A stretch of DNA of 64,000 nt from JAPULR01 sp965238215 (GTDB taxonomy: Bacteria; Chloroflexota; Dehalococcoidia; Lucifugimonadales; GCA-2712585): positions 558,001-622,000 of the forward strand of contig OZ250180.1 in NCBI GenBank assembly GCA_965238215.1. Reading direction: 5' to 3'. The notes under the pieces were generated by a model. It made no database searches. It had not been told where the DNA came from and was given only the letters and a program-made list of their open reading frames with translations. A program made the position numbers and the translations under genes. Of this stretch, positions 1-8,167 are shown piece by piece (the first letter of the stretch is position 1; every line of letters begins with the position of its first letter).

Positions 1-594
1 ATGCACGTTGGCGGATGTCGTACTCATGCTATGCACCACTCCCGTCTCGGCGTCCACCCCGATATGCACTTTCATACCAAAGCGCCACTCGTTCCCCTTC
101 TTCGTCTGACGCATCTGTGGGTCTCGCTCTCCAGCCCCATTCTTCGTCGACGACGGCGCCTCTATGATGCTGGCGTCCACTATGGTCCCCTCCCGCAGCC
201 CTTGGGATGCCAGGTGACGGTTGATCTCCTCCATTAGGCCCTCTCCCAACCGGCGCTCTTCCAGCAGATGTCGGAAGTTCAGTATTGTTGTCTCGTCCGG
301 CAACGGGCCTGAGAGCCTCAGTCCCACGAACCGCCTCACAGACTCCGCCTCGTAGAGCAGGTCCTCCATACCAGGGTCGCTAAGGTTGTAGAACAGTTGC
401 ACACAGTGTATCCGCAGCATCGCCGACAACTGGTAGGGCCGACGGCCCCGGCCCGCCTTCGGATAGTACGGGCGTATCCGGTTCTCAAGCCCCTCCCATG
501 GGATCAGGCCATCCATCCGCTCAAGGAATATCTCCCGACGGGTCTTACGCTTCTTGCTTTCGTACTCCAGGTCTCCAAAGGTCGGCTGGTGCAT
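1..594 (-). CDS. IS5-family transposase, N-terminal part (cut by window edge)
   Basis: The reverse strand reads as 198 uninterrupted codons from an ATG at 594 to the window edge. The protein opens MHQPTFGDLEYESKKRKTRR and contains IRPYYPKAGRGRRPYQLSA, LFYNLSDPGMEDLLYE, LSGPLPDETTILNFRHLLE and IVDASIIEAPSSTKN, the typical N-terminal layout of IS5-family DDE transposases: a DUF772-type domain, then the first catalytic Asp region VDAS. Only the N-terminal half is present, so completeness and activity cannot be judged. It faces away from the adjacent element, and the insertion sequence end lies at about 676. Family assignment is confident; the exact group is not. Confidence 0.9.
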   Translation of the reverse strand, partial: MHQPTFGDLEYESKKRKTRREIFLERMDGLIPWEGLENRIRPYYPKAGRGRRPYQLSAMLRIHCVQLFYNLSDPGMEDLLYEAESVRRFVGLRLSGPLPDETTILNFRHLLEERRLGEGLMEEINRHLASQGLREGTIVDASIIEAPSSTKNGAGERDPQMRQTKKGNEWRFGMKVHIGVDAETGVVHSMSTTSANVH

Positions 595-680
595 CGTGGT
601 TTCACCCCAAGCGTCTCCTGTTCTCTGTTTAGCATTCTACTATGCCATGGACCAGTGGGGCTTGTTCAGAGTGTTCCTAG
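595..680 (-). mobile_element. IS5-type insertion sequence end with CTAG flank
   Basis: Read on the minus strand, the sequence just inside 676 starts GGAACACTCTGAACAAGCCC, which resembles the GGAAGNTCTGAA-type terminal inverted repeats of IS5-family elements. It lies about 80 bases upstream of the transposase start, as expected for the left end. The outer four bases (677-680) are CTAG, compatible with the YTAR-like 4-base targets of this family. The matching right end is outside the window, so the target duplication cannot be confirmed. Confidence 0.6.
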
Positions 681-773
681 AATACAGGTGACCATGGCTT
701 TGATTGGCTGAGGGCCCTGCAAACACAGGTCTGCCCATTCGGAAAACGCAAAAAAGGCCGCATATATGGAAAC

Positions 774-812
774 GGAGTGGGAGGACACCGAATCTCGGTG
801 TCCTCCCACTCC
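774..812 (-). terminator. Strong hairpin after the helicase gene
   Basis: Bases 774-791 and 795-812 form a perfect 18-base-pair inverted repeat with a 3-base loop, starting 3 bases past the helicase stop codon. On the minus strand it is followed, about 20 bases later, by CCTTTTTTG. The position directly after a stop codon fits a terminator or 3'-end protecting structure. The T run is not immediately adjacent, so intrinsic termination is likely but not certain. Confidence 0.7.
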
Positions 813-815
813 GCC

Positions 816-3080
816 CTAGCTTTCCGCGCCTACCAATTCGGCCTCTCTTTCCTTTTCTAAGCTGAGCGCCCACTCGAACAGTGACGTTGTAGCAGGCATA
901 GGCTTCCGTCCGCGGCGTCTTGGCTTCACCGGCTCCTCGGTCATGAACTCCGCCCAGGAGAATAGCGACTGCTGCGGCTCCGAGGCCTCGTCGTGGTGGC
1001 CATTGCCGTTGCAGTTGACCTCGATGGTCTCCGGCTCGATCTCAACCGGCTTCCAGCCTTCGTCCACCAGGTACTCCTCAGCGGTGGCCTCGGCGGCCCT
1101 GGCCTGGGCGAATACCGCCTCCACCGACTCGGCCTCGTCCTCGTCGCCGCTGACGATCTTCCTCGCCAACGCCATCATCAGGTCGTCGCCCTCGTCTCCG
1201 TAGGCGGCAAGCCCGTCCTCCGGCAGCTCACCCTCGACGGCGAGGGAGCTTTGCAGCTTCTTGGCCACCAGCTTCAGGGCGTCTGCTTGCAGGGTGTTCC
1301 GGTAGGACATGAACACCACCTTCACCGGCCTGGTCTGTCCGATGCGCCACGACCGCCGCGACGCCTGCCGCATGACGTAGACACTGTAGTCTGTCTCATA
1401 CCAGCAAAGGGTTTGGAAGTCGATCAGGTCGAGGCCGGTCTGGACCAGCCTGGGATGGCAGATGAGCACGTCGATGCCCTGCTCGACCCTGTCCGCGACC
1501 CACGCCTCCCTCCGATCAGGGGCCACGGCGTCGGCCTTCATCACCGCCACCCGGAACCCGTGCCGGGTGAGGATGTCGTCCATCCTGCCGGTGATGTCCC
1601 TGGTACCGGTGTGGGTGACGTAGACCAGCACCCTGCGGCCCTCCATCCTCTCCTTGGCCACCAGGTCCACCAATGCCTTCTCCTTGGGGTACAGCTTCTC
1701 CTCGGACAGGGGCGGGATCTGCACGATCACGTCGCCGCTCTCCGGATCGAAGACCGTCTCCCCCCTGGTGCACCCATCGGGGTATGCCAGCAGGGTCTGG
1801 AGGTAGGTGGACAGGAGCCGCTTGGAACCCTTCGATAGGGCGTCCGCCAGCTTCCGTCTCAGCTCCTCGAACACCGTGTTGTAGGCCGAGCGCTGGGAGT
1901 AGCCGGTCCCATCTTCCCCCGAGTCCATGGAGGAGAGCATCACCTGCTCCGTGTAGTCGGGCAGGCCCGAGGCCACGTCGGCGAGTCTGAGGAAGACGGT
2001 GTTGCCTATCAGATGGAAGAGAGCGGAGGGCACCAGGCCCGGCCTCTCCCTGACCACCTTCCGGTATCTGCGCCGTCTGCTGTTGCGACCGTCCTCTATA
2101 GCGTCGTCGTCCGGCTTCCCCATGGTGCACTCCTCGAATCCGTAGCGTTTTATCCACCGGTGCTCCTCGGAGCGCCCGAACTCTGTCCTGATCTCCGGGG
2201 AGAACCGGTACAGCAGGTGAAACAATGTACTTGCATAGCCACCCATCATGGTGCCTGTAAGGCTGAGGGACTTCCCGCATACGTCGGCCAGGATACCGGC
2301 GGCAATCCCCTGGGCGGAACCTCTACCCTTGTACTCATGGACCTCGTCAGTCACGAGCAGGTCGAAGAAGCCCTTCATCCTGTGCTTGACGTAATCGGCC
2401 AGCGGATACCTTCTTAGACTGCTACCGTCGGCCTGCCAGAGGGGAGAGCCGCAGTGGGGACAGACGCGCTTCCTGCGGTTCAGGTCCATGTAGGTAAGAG
2501 GCACCCCGTCCTTGTCCACTAACTGAGTGTTGCAGACGGGGCAGCAGGGTATTCTGAAAGGTTCCCCCGTCTCCTCGTCCCGCACCAGCCTGCCGTTGGC
2601 CACGGCCCACCTCTGTATGACTGCGGGCTTCCAACGGTAGGAGAGCTTGGCCCGCTCCCTGGACATGACGGCAAATAGGGGGCCTGCGCCCACGGAATAT
2701 CTGAGTCGCTCCAGGTCTGTGATGGAGATGACGATGGCAGTGCGGGCCGAGGGCACCGTCTCCTCCACCTCCCGCTTCCACTTTCTGGTCAGGTGGGGAG
2801 GACAGAGGACCAGCACCCTCTTGAAACCCGCCATGTGGGCCGCGGCGGTGGCTATGAAAGTCTTGCCCGTGCCCATCTCCCCCACGACGGTGGTTCCCCT
2901 GTGGGCCTGTAGGGAGAGGACGGCGCCCCTGATGGCGTCCTCCTGGGCCCCCAGGGGGGAGCGGAGCAGGTGGGGGAGATGACCGTTGTACTCCGAAGGC
3001 CTGTAGAGGGGAGGGTAGGACTCCACCACCCTTTGGGCGATTGCGTCCCTATAGGTGTCTATGAACTCTCCGAGATTCAT
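816..3080 (-). CDS. SNF2-like superfamily 2 DNA helicase with zinc ribbon and possible clamp-binding tail
   Basis: Predicted ATP-dependent DNA translocase or helicase of 754 residues. Walker A is VVGEMGTGKT (near residue 70) and motif II is TDEVHEYKG (near 245), a DEVH box. The C-terminal helicase lobe includes LVYVTHTGTRD and motif VI QASRRSWRIGQ (near 573), the arrangement typical of SNF2/Rad54-type enzymes. A four-cysteine zinc ribbon (CPVCN ... CPHCG, roughly 178-213) is inserted in the first lobe. The acidic C-terminus carries QQSLFSW and TTSLFEW on either side of a basic RRRGRKP stretch. The ATG at 3080 follows AAGGAGGAAAAAG. It is the last gene of a minus-strand DNA-processing module, so a role in element replication or recombination is inferred. 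Confidence 0.85.
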   Translation of the reverse strand: MNLGEFIDTYRDAIAQRVVESYPPLYRPSEYNGHLPHLLRSPLGAQEDAIRGAVLSLQAHRGTTVVGEMGTGKTFIATAAAHMAGFKRVLVLCPPHLTRKWKREVEETVPSARTAIVISITDLERLRYSVGAGPLFAVMSRERAKLSYRWKPAVIQRWAVANGRLVRDEETGEPFRIPCCPVCNTQLVDKDGVPLTYMDLNRRKRVCPHCGSPLWQADGSSLRRYPLADYVKHRMKGFFDLLVTDEVHEYKGRGSAQGIAAGILADVCGKSLSLTGTMMGGYASTLFHLLYRFSPEIRTEFGRSEEHRWIKRYGFEECTMGKPDDDAIEDGRNSRRRRYRKVVRERPGLVPSALFHLIGNTVFLRLADVASGLPDYTEQVMLSSMDSGEDGTGYSQRSAYNTVFEELRRKLADALSKGSKRLLSTYLQTLLAYPDGCTRGETVFDPESGDVIVQIPPLSEEKLYPKEKALVDLVAKERMEGRRVLVYVTHTGTRDITGRMDDILTRHGFRVAVMKADAVAPDRREAWVADRVEQGIDVLICHPRLVQTGLDLIDFQTLCWYETDYSVYVMRQASRRSWRIGQTRPVKVVFMSYRNTLQADALKLVAKKLQSSLAVEGELPEDGLAAYGDEGDDLMMALARKIVSGDEDEAESVEAVFAQARAAEATAEEYLVDEGWKPVEIEPETIEVNCNGNGHHDEASEPQQSLFSWAEFMTEEPVKPRRRGRKPMPATTSLFEWALSLEKEREAELVGAES

Positions 3081-3124
3081 CTTTTTCCTCCTTGGTGCAA
3101 GAATGGGTTGCCTCCTTACGTGGC

Positions 3125-3164
3125 GAGACCCCGCCGGTTCTCACCTATGAGCCGGCAGGGTCTC
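3125..3164 (-). repeat. Inverted repeat upstream of the helicase gene
   Basis: The arms GAGACCCCGCCGGTTC (3125-3140) and GAGCCGGCAGGGTCTC (3149-3164) pair over 16 positions, with two G:U or mismatched positions and an 8-base loop. It lies about 45 bases upstream of the helicase ribosome-binding site on the transcribed strand. There is no T run, so it looks more like a leader structure than a classical terminator. Confidence 0.6.
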
Positions 3165-3402
3165 GTGGATGCGGCTCACCCTATTGGAGCCGTCGATGTA
3201 GCCTTATCTATTGAGTGTGCGGTATGGTATCTATCCTCTTCATGGCGGCCTCGCACCCACCCCTCATGTGACTGTATCGAACGGGAGTGGCTACCACATG
3301 TGGCAGGCTTCGAGGGTCACGGTAGTTTGCATTCTTTTTTCTCCTTATTTTCCTTGTGTGGTTCAAGTATCCGTGTCAGCTGGAATTCTTACGGCAAAAG
3401 CG

Positions 3403-3442
3403 CAGGCCCCGCCGTCCCACTCGCGAGCAATGGCAGGGCCTG
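3403..3442 (-). terminator. Hairpin downstream of the methyltransferase gene
   Basis: CAGGCCCCGCC (3403-3413) and GGCAGGGCCTG (3432-3442) form an 11-base inverted repeat with one mismatch. On the minus strand it is followed by CGCTTTTGCC, a short U-rich stretch. It lies about 45 bases past the methyltransferase stop, which fits a weak intrinsic terminator. The CCCCGCC/GGCAGGG core resembles the hairpin at 3125-3164. Confidence 0.55.
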
Positions 3443-3485
3443 TGTGTATTAGCACCCTTCGATGCCGGCCCTTCGGCCTTCGGAT

Positions 3486-4523
3486 CTACGCCTCGATGTC
3501 GGTGATGAGGCCGTCGTCCAGGTCCAGGGCCACCACCGTGGTCCTGAGCCGCTCCCGGTGCACCTCCCTCTCGGGGGAGTCCTCAACCATCTCCATTATT
3601 TTCGCGGTCCTTCCCTTGACCAGTATGCGTTTTCCTTCTGATTCGAGGCAGAGATTGTCCAGGAACCCCGCGGCCACCAGCATGGCCATGTGGCCCCTCC
3701 GCAGAGGCATAAGCGGCCTGGTGCGTTCGACCCTGGCGGGCCAGAGGGAGTCGGTGATCTCCACGCTGGCCCACAGCCCCGACCGGCGGGCCTCCGCTGC
3801 GGCGGCCGCGGGGTCCACCGTGCGGGTGGCGAATAGGATGTCTCCCATTGACATGGTGGGAGGTGTGAACTCCGGGTATCGGTAGAACCGTAACGGCTCC
3901 GGCTCCCCGTGGGACCACTCCCGCACCTGTGCCTCGGCGTAAGGGTCCGGTGTGGGGTCCCCCTTCCGGTAGGCGAGCAGCACCACCTGGTCGAAGACCT
4001 CCCGCTCGGGCTGTGGGAAGGCCCAGCAGCGGATACGGCGGTAGTGGGTGGACAGGTAGCGGGCGGAGACCGCCAGCCGCTGCCTGGGAACGATGAACAC
4101 CAGCAGGCCCTCATCCGCCAGGTACCGGGTGGAGTAAGTGAGGAAGGCGTGCTCCGTTCTCCTATCTTCCGAGTCAAAATCATAGGGCGGGTTCAGGTAC
4201 AGGACGCTAAAGGCCCCGTTGGCGATGGAGGACCGGAATAAGTCTGCGGAGAGCGTGCGGTGGAGGCGGCGTGCCGCGTTTTCAGCCCTGTCCTGGTGAA
4301 GCTCGACGCCGTAGGTCTCCACTGGGATGGCGCTGGCACCGTGGAGCCGCTTTGCCAGCCGGTCCACGGCGTCCCCGACCCCACAGCAGGGGTCGAGGAC
4401 GCGGAGGGTCTCCTGGTTGTGGTAGTAGTATCCGATGGGCGTACCGATCAGGTCGGCGATCATGTCCACCACCCGGTCCGGGGTGGGGTAGAAGCCCCCC
4501 TTTGCTTGTGCGGCCAATCTCAT
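3486..4523 (-). CDS. DUF6094-like SAM-dependent DNA methyltransferase
   Basis: 345 residues from ATG at 4523, chosen because GGAGGAAAAAG sits just upstream; longer readings lack this and have unlike composition. The N-terminus GGFYPTPDRVVDMIADLI is typical of Type I/II-like N6-adenine methylases. LRVLDPCCGVGDAVDRLA is the SAM-binding motif I and VLYLNPPYDF the NPPY catalytic motif. The best family match from memory is DUF6094, common on mobile elements. It may methylate element DNA to escape host restriction or regulate the element. No restriction partner is visible nearby. Methylase fold confident; target base and recognition site unknown. Confidence 0.8.
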   Translation of the reverse strand: MRLAAQAKGGFYPTPDRVVDMIADLIGTPIGYYYHNQETLRVLDPCCGVGDAVDRLAKRLHGASAIPVETYGVELHQDRAENAARRLHRTLSADLFRSSIANGAFSVLYLNPPYDFDSEDRRTEHAFLTYSTRYLADEGLLVFIVPRQRLAVSARYLSTHYRRIRCWAFPQPEREVFDQVVLLAYRKGDPTPDPYAEAQVREWSHGEPEPLRFYRYPEFTPPTMSMGDILFATRTVDPAAAAAEARRSGLWASVEITDSLWPARVERTRPLMPLRRGHMAMLVAAGFLDNLCLESEGKRILVKGRTAKIMEMVEDSPEREVHRERLRTTVVALDLDDGLITDIEA

Positions 4524-4632
4524 CTTTTTCCTCCTTTTTCCTATTTTGTGCGACGATGAACTTGGTATGTATAAGGCGCGTCCTGGAAGGACTGCGTGGG
4601 CCGCTCTCTGCAGGCGGAGGCGGTCTGGGATC

Positions 4633-5244
4633 TTAGTCGGGTAATGTAAGCCGTCCCTGCGCCACGGCCTGGGAGAGGTCATCCCTGAGCCTTTCGGCAT
4701 CGGGGGAGCACCTGTAGGCAGAGACGCCCACGGACTGCAGGGGCAGGATCTCCCCACAATCCAGGCCTCGTTGCCAGAGCCATCTGGCCCAGGAGCTGTG
4801 GAGAGGCAGGGGACTGCGCCGGTCAAGGAAGCGGTGATGGAGGGCCGGAGCCTCCTCCTCCGACTGGGCCAGGAGGAGGAAGGAGTCTCGCTCGAAGGCG
4901 TACTCCGCCATTTTGGTATACACGAGGGCATGCCAGCCCCCGGACACGGGCAGCCGGGCAATCTTCGCTGTCCAGGTGCCTATGGTGTCGTAGGGCACCG
5001 AGCACCGCTGGTAGCCTCCCGAAAGGGGCATGCCGTCGGCGCCTCGTATGAGGTGAGCCACGTCGGGGGGCTGCTTGAGGAGGGAGGCCCAGATGGCTTT
5101 GAGGGCCGTCTGGGAACCCACCATGGAGAGGAACCAGAGGCCGTCGGTGGTTTCGTCCCTGGCGAAAGCGTCCACCGTGGCGGAGAAGCCGCCGGCGTTG
5201 ATAGTGTGCAGATCCTGGGGATCCGTGGATTGAGTGGCGAGCAT
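4633..5244 (-). CDS. Hypothetical protein in the DNA-processing module
   Basis: 203 residues from ATG at 5244, selected because GAAAGGAGAAAAAG precedes it; an in-frame upstream ATG at 5286 has no comparable site. The sequence has no motif I recognise. It is soluble in appearance, with no membrane segment, and contains a central YQRCSVPYDTIGTWTAKIARL region and a C-terminal LDCGEILPLQS stretch. Codon usage and the ribosome-binding site match its neighbours, so it is very probably translated. The position between a DNA methyltransferase and a RadC-like gene suggests an element-maintenance role, but that is context only. Confidence 0.6.
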   Translation of the reverse strand: MLATQSTDPQDLHTINAGGFSATVDAFARDETTDGLWFLSMVGSQTALKAIWASLLKQPPDVAHLIRGADGMPLSGGYQRCSVPYDTIGTWTAKIARLPVSGGWHALVYTKMAEYAFERDSFLLLAQSEEEAPALHHRFLDRRSPLPLHSSWARWLWQRGLDCGEILPLQSVGVSAYRCSPDAERLRDDLSQAVAQGRLTLPD

Positions 5245-5348
5245 CTTTTTCTCCTTTCGATGAGAGTCGTTGAGTGCGCAGGGCATGTCCGTTCCCCGCG
5301 TGTATGCCGGTAGGAGTGTGGGCCCTCCGGTCGTGAATCGTTGGCTGC

Positions 5349-5396
5349 CTGACCTGGGGCATAGGCCCCATCCTTAGCCGGCGTGGCCCCAGTCAG
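5349..5396 (-). repeat. Nested inverted repeats at the 3' end of the RadC-like gene
   Basis: TGGGGC-ata-GGCCCCA (5355-5370) is a compact palindrome. The outer arms CTGACCTGGGGC (5349-5360) and TGGCCCCAGTCAG (5384-5396) can pair in an alternative fold. The two folds compete for the same GGGGC segment, an attenuator-like layout. The outer arm overlaps the stop codon of the RadC-like gene, so this may be its transcript 3' end. Confidence 0.5.
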
Positions 5397-5896
5397 GGCA
5401 GAAGACCCCGGGCTTTGAGGCTGACGTAGTCGTTCCCTCCTATGACCACGTGGTCCAGTAGGTCTATGTCGAGTAGCTTCGCCGCCTTCTTAAGCTTCCT
5501 GGTGATGGCCACGTCGTCGGGGCTGGGGTCCGGGTCTCCCGAGGGGTGGTTGTGCACAACGATGATGCTGGGCATGCCCTCCTGTACGGCGGGCCTGAAC
5601 ACCTCCGCCGTCCTCACCTGGGAGGATGAAACATTCCCCTGGTAGACCACCCGGTGGCCCACGACCTGGTTCCTGGTGTTGAGAAGCAGGACCCTGAGCT
5701 GTTCCTGGGCCAGTGGTGACATCTCCGGACCCAGGAGGAAGTAAACGTCCTCGGGAGAGCCTATGGAGGGGAGGTCCTGAGGAGTCTCCCGCCTGGTGGG
5801 CACCTGGTACCGGGACGCCAGCTCTCCCAGAAGGTCCAGGTTGCTTCGGAGGGCTTCGAGAAGAGTGTCGGCGTGTTGGGCCGTGATGGTGGTCAT
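5393..5896 (-). CDS. radC: RadC/JAB-domain protein
   Basis: 167 residues from ATG at 5896 behind AAGGAGCAACCC. The C-terminal two thirds is a RadC-type JAB/MPN domain. LGPEMSPLAQEQLRVLLLNTRNQV is followed by the metal-binding signature VVHNHPSGDPDPSPDD, with the HxH...D ligands intact. Chromosomal RadC proteins are about 220 residues and have an N-terminal helix-hairpin-helix domain; that domain is missing here, as in many plasmid and ICE copies. The biochemical role of the family is unresolved (once linked to repair, now often treated as a mobile-element-associated putative metalloprotease). It is embedded among SSB, Rad52-like and helicase genes. Confidence 0.9.
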   Translation of the reverse strand: MTTITAQHADTLLEALRSNLDLLGELASRYQVPTRRETPQDLPSIGSPEDVYFLLGPEMSPLAQEQLRVLLLNTRNQVVGHRVVYQGNVSSSQVRTAEVFRPAVQEGMPSIIVVHNHPSGDPDPSPDDVAITRKLKKAAKLLDIDLLDHVVIGGNDYVSLKARGLLP

Positions 5897-5930
5897 GGGT
5901 TGCTCCTTATATGCAGTATCGAAAATGAAG

Positions 5931-5965
5931 CGGGGCCGCCTCCCTGTCGGTGGGAAGCGGCCCCG
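5931..5965 (-). repeat. GC-rich hairpin upstream of the RadC-like gene
   Basis: CGGGGCCGC (5931-5939) pairs with GCGGCCCCG (5957-5965), extended inwards by TCCC/GGGA around a TGTCGGT loop. A second, shorter stem, GCGCCC...GGGGCG, follows at about 5977-5994, and both loops contain the same CCTGTCGGTGGG sequence. On the minus strand these structures lie between the SSB stop and the RadC-like ribosome-binding site. No strong T run follows. Confidence 0.6.
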
Positions 5966-6020
5966 TGTAGTCGCGCCCTGTCGGTGGGGGCGTCTATGTG
6001 GGAATGATTGAGTCTTTGGT

Positions 6021-6398
6021 CTAGAAGGGAGAGGCGCTGGTCCCCGGCCCGGCGTTCCCGCCGTCCCCGGCGGCGTTGGTGGAGTCGAGGAACACCACCT
6101 CCGAGGCGTGGACCTCGGTGGAGTGACGGCGCTTGCCGTCATCTCCCTCCCACGAGTTCTGCACCAGGCGGCCCGCCACGTAGACCCGCTGACCCTTCCC
6201 CACGTAGGTGTTCACCGCCTCTCCCTGCTTGCCCCATACCACGACGGTGTGCCAGTCGGTGGCGTCCTCCCCGTTCTTCCGGTACCGGTCCGTGGCCAGC
6301 CTGAGCCTGGTGACGGCGGTGCCTCCCGGCGTGTATTTCATTTCCGGGTCCGTCCCCACCCTTCCCAAGAGTTCCACTCTGTTGATGGTCCTTGTCAT
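6021..6398 (-). CDS. ssb: Single-stranded DNA-binding protein
   Basis: 125 residues from ATG at 6398, preceded by GGAGAAATAAAC. It opens MTRTINRVELLGRVGTDPEM and contains RLRLATDRY, DWHTVVVWGK and YVGKGQRVYVAGRL, the classical bacterial OB-fold SSB pattern. The C-terminus is Gly-rich and ends SASPF rather than the usual acidic DDDIPF tip, so the standard SSB partner-binding peptide is reduced. The element-encoded copy sits beside recombination and primase genes, consistent with protecting single-stranded transfer or replication intermediates. Confidence 0.95.
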   Translation of the reverse strand: MTRTINRVELLGRVGTDPEMKYTPGGTAVTRLRLATDRYRKNGEDATDWHTVVVWGKQGEAVNTYVGKGQRVYVAGRLVQNSWEGDDGKRRHSTEVHASEVVFLDSTNAAGDGGNAGPGTSASPF

Positions 6399-6514
6399 GT
6401 TTATTTCTCCTCTATCGTTGATGTGGCGCGGCCCTCCCGCGCCTAGATGAAAGCGAGGCCATCTTCCTGTAAAGGGGAAGAAGAACGTGGTGCGCTTCCT
6501 ATGGGTGGAAGCGT

Positions 6515-7654
6515 CTAGGCGACCCTGACGTACTCCGACTCCCGCTCCGTGACTATCTCGGCCCTGACCTCCGGGTCCAGGAGGGAGTTGAGCCTGGGGT
6601 AGTTCACGGAGTAGCGCCGGGACTGCACCAGGCTGACCGTGCGGCCTGCTATGGTGACCTTGGCGTCCCCCTTGCGGCGCATCCACGCCTTCAGGGTCTT
6701 CAGGGCGGCCCGCTTGACTTTTTCTGGTGCTTTCATGGTCTGCTGGGCTTTGGTGTAGACCGCCACCGCCTCCTGTGCCTCACCGTCGCTCACCTCTTGT
6801 ACCTCCGGTTCCTCCCGGTTCTCTCCCATTTCCTCACCACCAGGCTGGCAGAGGTCCAAGAAAGGACAGTACCGGCACTGCCAGCTGCCTTCTAAGAAGT
6901 CCCTGTCGGGCAGGGCGTCGGGGTCCGGCCCGTGGAGGGCGTGGTGGTCTGCCAGGGGTTCCAGCCACCGGCTGGTGTCCTGCAGGGCCCGCTCCAGCCG
7001 TGGAGCAGGAATCACCTCGAAGTCCCAGGTACGGCTGCCCGTGTCCATGGTGGCGATGACGGCGTCCCGCATCTCGCCGAACTGACCCAGGGTGTAGATT
7101 GCGGCCTGGGCCACCGACGCCGGGTGGCTGCGCTCAGCCCCCAGGGTTCGCCACCGTTTGAATGCTTCCGGCCCTCTGGTCTTCACCTCCACCACCATTT
7201 CTTCCCCGTAGGGGTTAGACTTTTCCTCCTCTTCGAAGAGGAACATCTGCACCGTGGCATCCACGGCCCACTCTCTGTCTCTAGGGAGGGGAATCCGCAC
7301 CGTGCCGTCGGGGTGGCCCGTCACCAGCAACTTGGGTCCCATCCTTACGGTGACCTGCTTGGGGTCCCGTGGATCGGCGGGGTTGACCATCCAGCCGGCC
7401 CTTTCCATGGCCTTCGTCACCACCGGCTCAAGGGCGTTGCCCGCCTCCATGGCCATGAGGGATTTTTCCCCTGGGGGATTGGTGGGGGCGTATCCCGTGG
7501 CGGAGTACCAGAGGGCGCGGCGGCAGTTCAGGGCTGCCGAGGCCCGCACCTCCAGAGCCTGACCCGTACCCGATGCGGGGTTGCCGTCGTCGTCGAACCG
7601 CGCCGCGGGACGGGAGAATGTTTTTGCTCTGTCTATGGTTGTAGCTGTAGTCAT
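6515..7654 (-). CDS. Cas4/RecB-like PD-(D/E)XK nuclease with Fe-S cluster motif
   Basis: 379 residues, ATG at 7654. A first cysteine (C44 in ALNCRRALWY) and a downstream triplet CRYCPFLDLC (about residues 258-267) form the four-cysteine iron-sulfur pattern of Cas4, AddB and Dna2-type nucleases. Between them lie TGHPDGTVRI and MVVEVKTRGPEAFKRW, matching the D and ExK of the PD-(D/E)XK core, and a QAAIYTLGQ helix equivalent to the QhxxY motif. A C-terminal extension of about 110 residues has no recognisable domain. Likely a 5'-3' single-strand exonuclease that could produce ends for the Rad52-like annealing protein encoded in the same module. There is no CRISPR array or other cas gene here, so I do not call it Cas4. 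Confidence 0.85.
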   Translation of the reverse strand: MTTATTIDRAKTFSRPAARFDDDGNPASGTGQALEVRASAALNCRRALWYSATGYAPTNPPGEKSLMAMEAGNALEPVVTKAMERAGWMVNPADPRDPKQVTVRMGPKLLVTGHPDGTVRIPLPRDREWAVDATVQMFLFEEEEKSNPYGEEMVVEVKTRGPEAFKRWRTLGAERSHPASVAQAAIYTLGQFGEMRDAVIATMDTGSRTWDFEVIPAPRLERALQDTSRWLEPLADHHALHGPDPDALPDRDFLEGSWQCRYCPFLDLCQPGGEEMGENREEPEVQEVSDGEAQEAVAVYTKAQQTMKAPEKVKRAALKTLKAWMRRKGDAKVTIAGRTVSLVQSRRYSVNYPRLNSLLDPEVRAEIVTERESEYVRVA

Positions 7655-7693
7655 CTCTATTCCTCCTCCTGTTCGATTCTGTCCTGTAGATGA

Positions 7694-7730
7694 GGAGCGG
7701 GACCGTCCGCAATTGAGGCAGTCCCGCTCC
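7694..7730 (-). repeat. Hairpin between the nuclease and TSCPD genes
   Basis: GGAGCGGGAC (7694-7703) pairs perfectly with GTCCCGCTCC (7721-7730) around a 17-base loop. On the transcribed minus strand it lies between the TSCPD-gene stop (7757) and the nuclease start, about 40 bases before the nuclease ribosome-binding site AGGAGGAGG. It belongs to a series of similar structures in this module. Confidence 0.65.
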
Positions 7731-7756
7731 CATACGTGAATCCGTAGTCCATTTCC

Positions 7757-8167
7757 TCAAGCCACCGCCATGGCCTTTCCCGCTTCCACGTGCTTTCCCG
7801 GCCCTCTGTACTCCAGGTAATCCCTGAGCACGTGGGCTATGCCGTCGCCGATGCCCAGGACGGGCACGCTGGCACCGTCGGCCATCCCGTTGAAGAAGGG
7901 CTGCATCTCCTGGATCCCCCTGCACTGCTGGATGATCTCCCCCAGCGGGGTTCCCCGGCGTAGATGGAGAGAAATAAGACGGCAGGCCAGCTCCGTGACG
8001 CCGCTCTGGAAGCTCCCTCCCTTGCCCAGCCTTCCGAAGACCTCGTAGGGCCGGCCCTCCTCATCCACGGCTACGGTGACGTAGAGCTTGCCGAACTCCG
8101 TGTTCAGCCTGGTGGTGACGCTGCGCAGGCTCCTGGGCCTGGTCCGTGTCATGGTTGTCGTGGTCAT
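7757..8167 (-). CDS. TSCPD-domain protein (ribonucleotide reductase C-terminal-like)
   Basis: 136 residues from ATG at 8167, overlapping the upstream stop by four bases (ATGA). The segment LRSVTTRLNTEFGKLYVTVAVDEEGRPYEVFGRLGKGGSF followed by SGVTELACRLISLHLRRG and CRGIQ matches the TSCPD domain found at the C-terminus of class II ribonucleotide reductases and as stand-alone proteins. No reductase is encoded nearby. A stand-alone TSCPD protein on an ICE is usually of unknown function; interaction with host nucleotide reduction is possible but unproven. No cysteine cluster is evident in this copy. Confidence 0.7.
   Translation of the reverse strand: MTTTTMTRTRPRSLRSVTTRLNTEFGKLYVTVAVDEEGRPYEVFGRLGKGGSFQSGVTELACRLISLHLRRGTPLGEIIQQCRGIQEMQPFFNGMADGASVPVLGIGDGIAHVLRDYLEYRGPGKHVEAGKAMAVA

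Larger units (their letters stand above)
3081..3485 (-). other. Intergenic region with two structured elements
   Basis: This 405-base stretch holds no convincing gene in either direction. It contains two inverted repeats (3125-3164 and 3403-3442), listed separately, and a small GGCC-cttc-GGCC stem near 3468. On the minus strand it runs from the methyltransferase stop to the helicase ribosome-binding site, so it probably holds the terminator of the upstream gene and the leader and promoter of the helicase. No clear -35/-10 pair was recognised. Confidence 0.6.

Noticed and set aside
6515..7654. Cas4 of a CRISPR-Cas locus
   Set aside because: No cas1, cas2 or repeat array is present; stand-alone Fe-S nucleases of this type are common on mobile elements.
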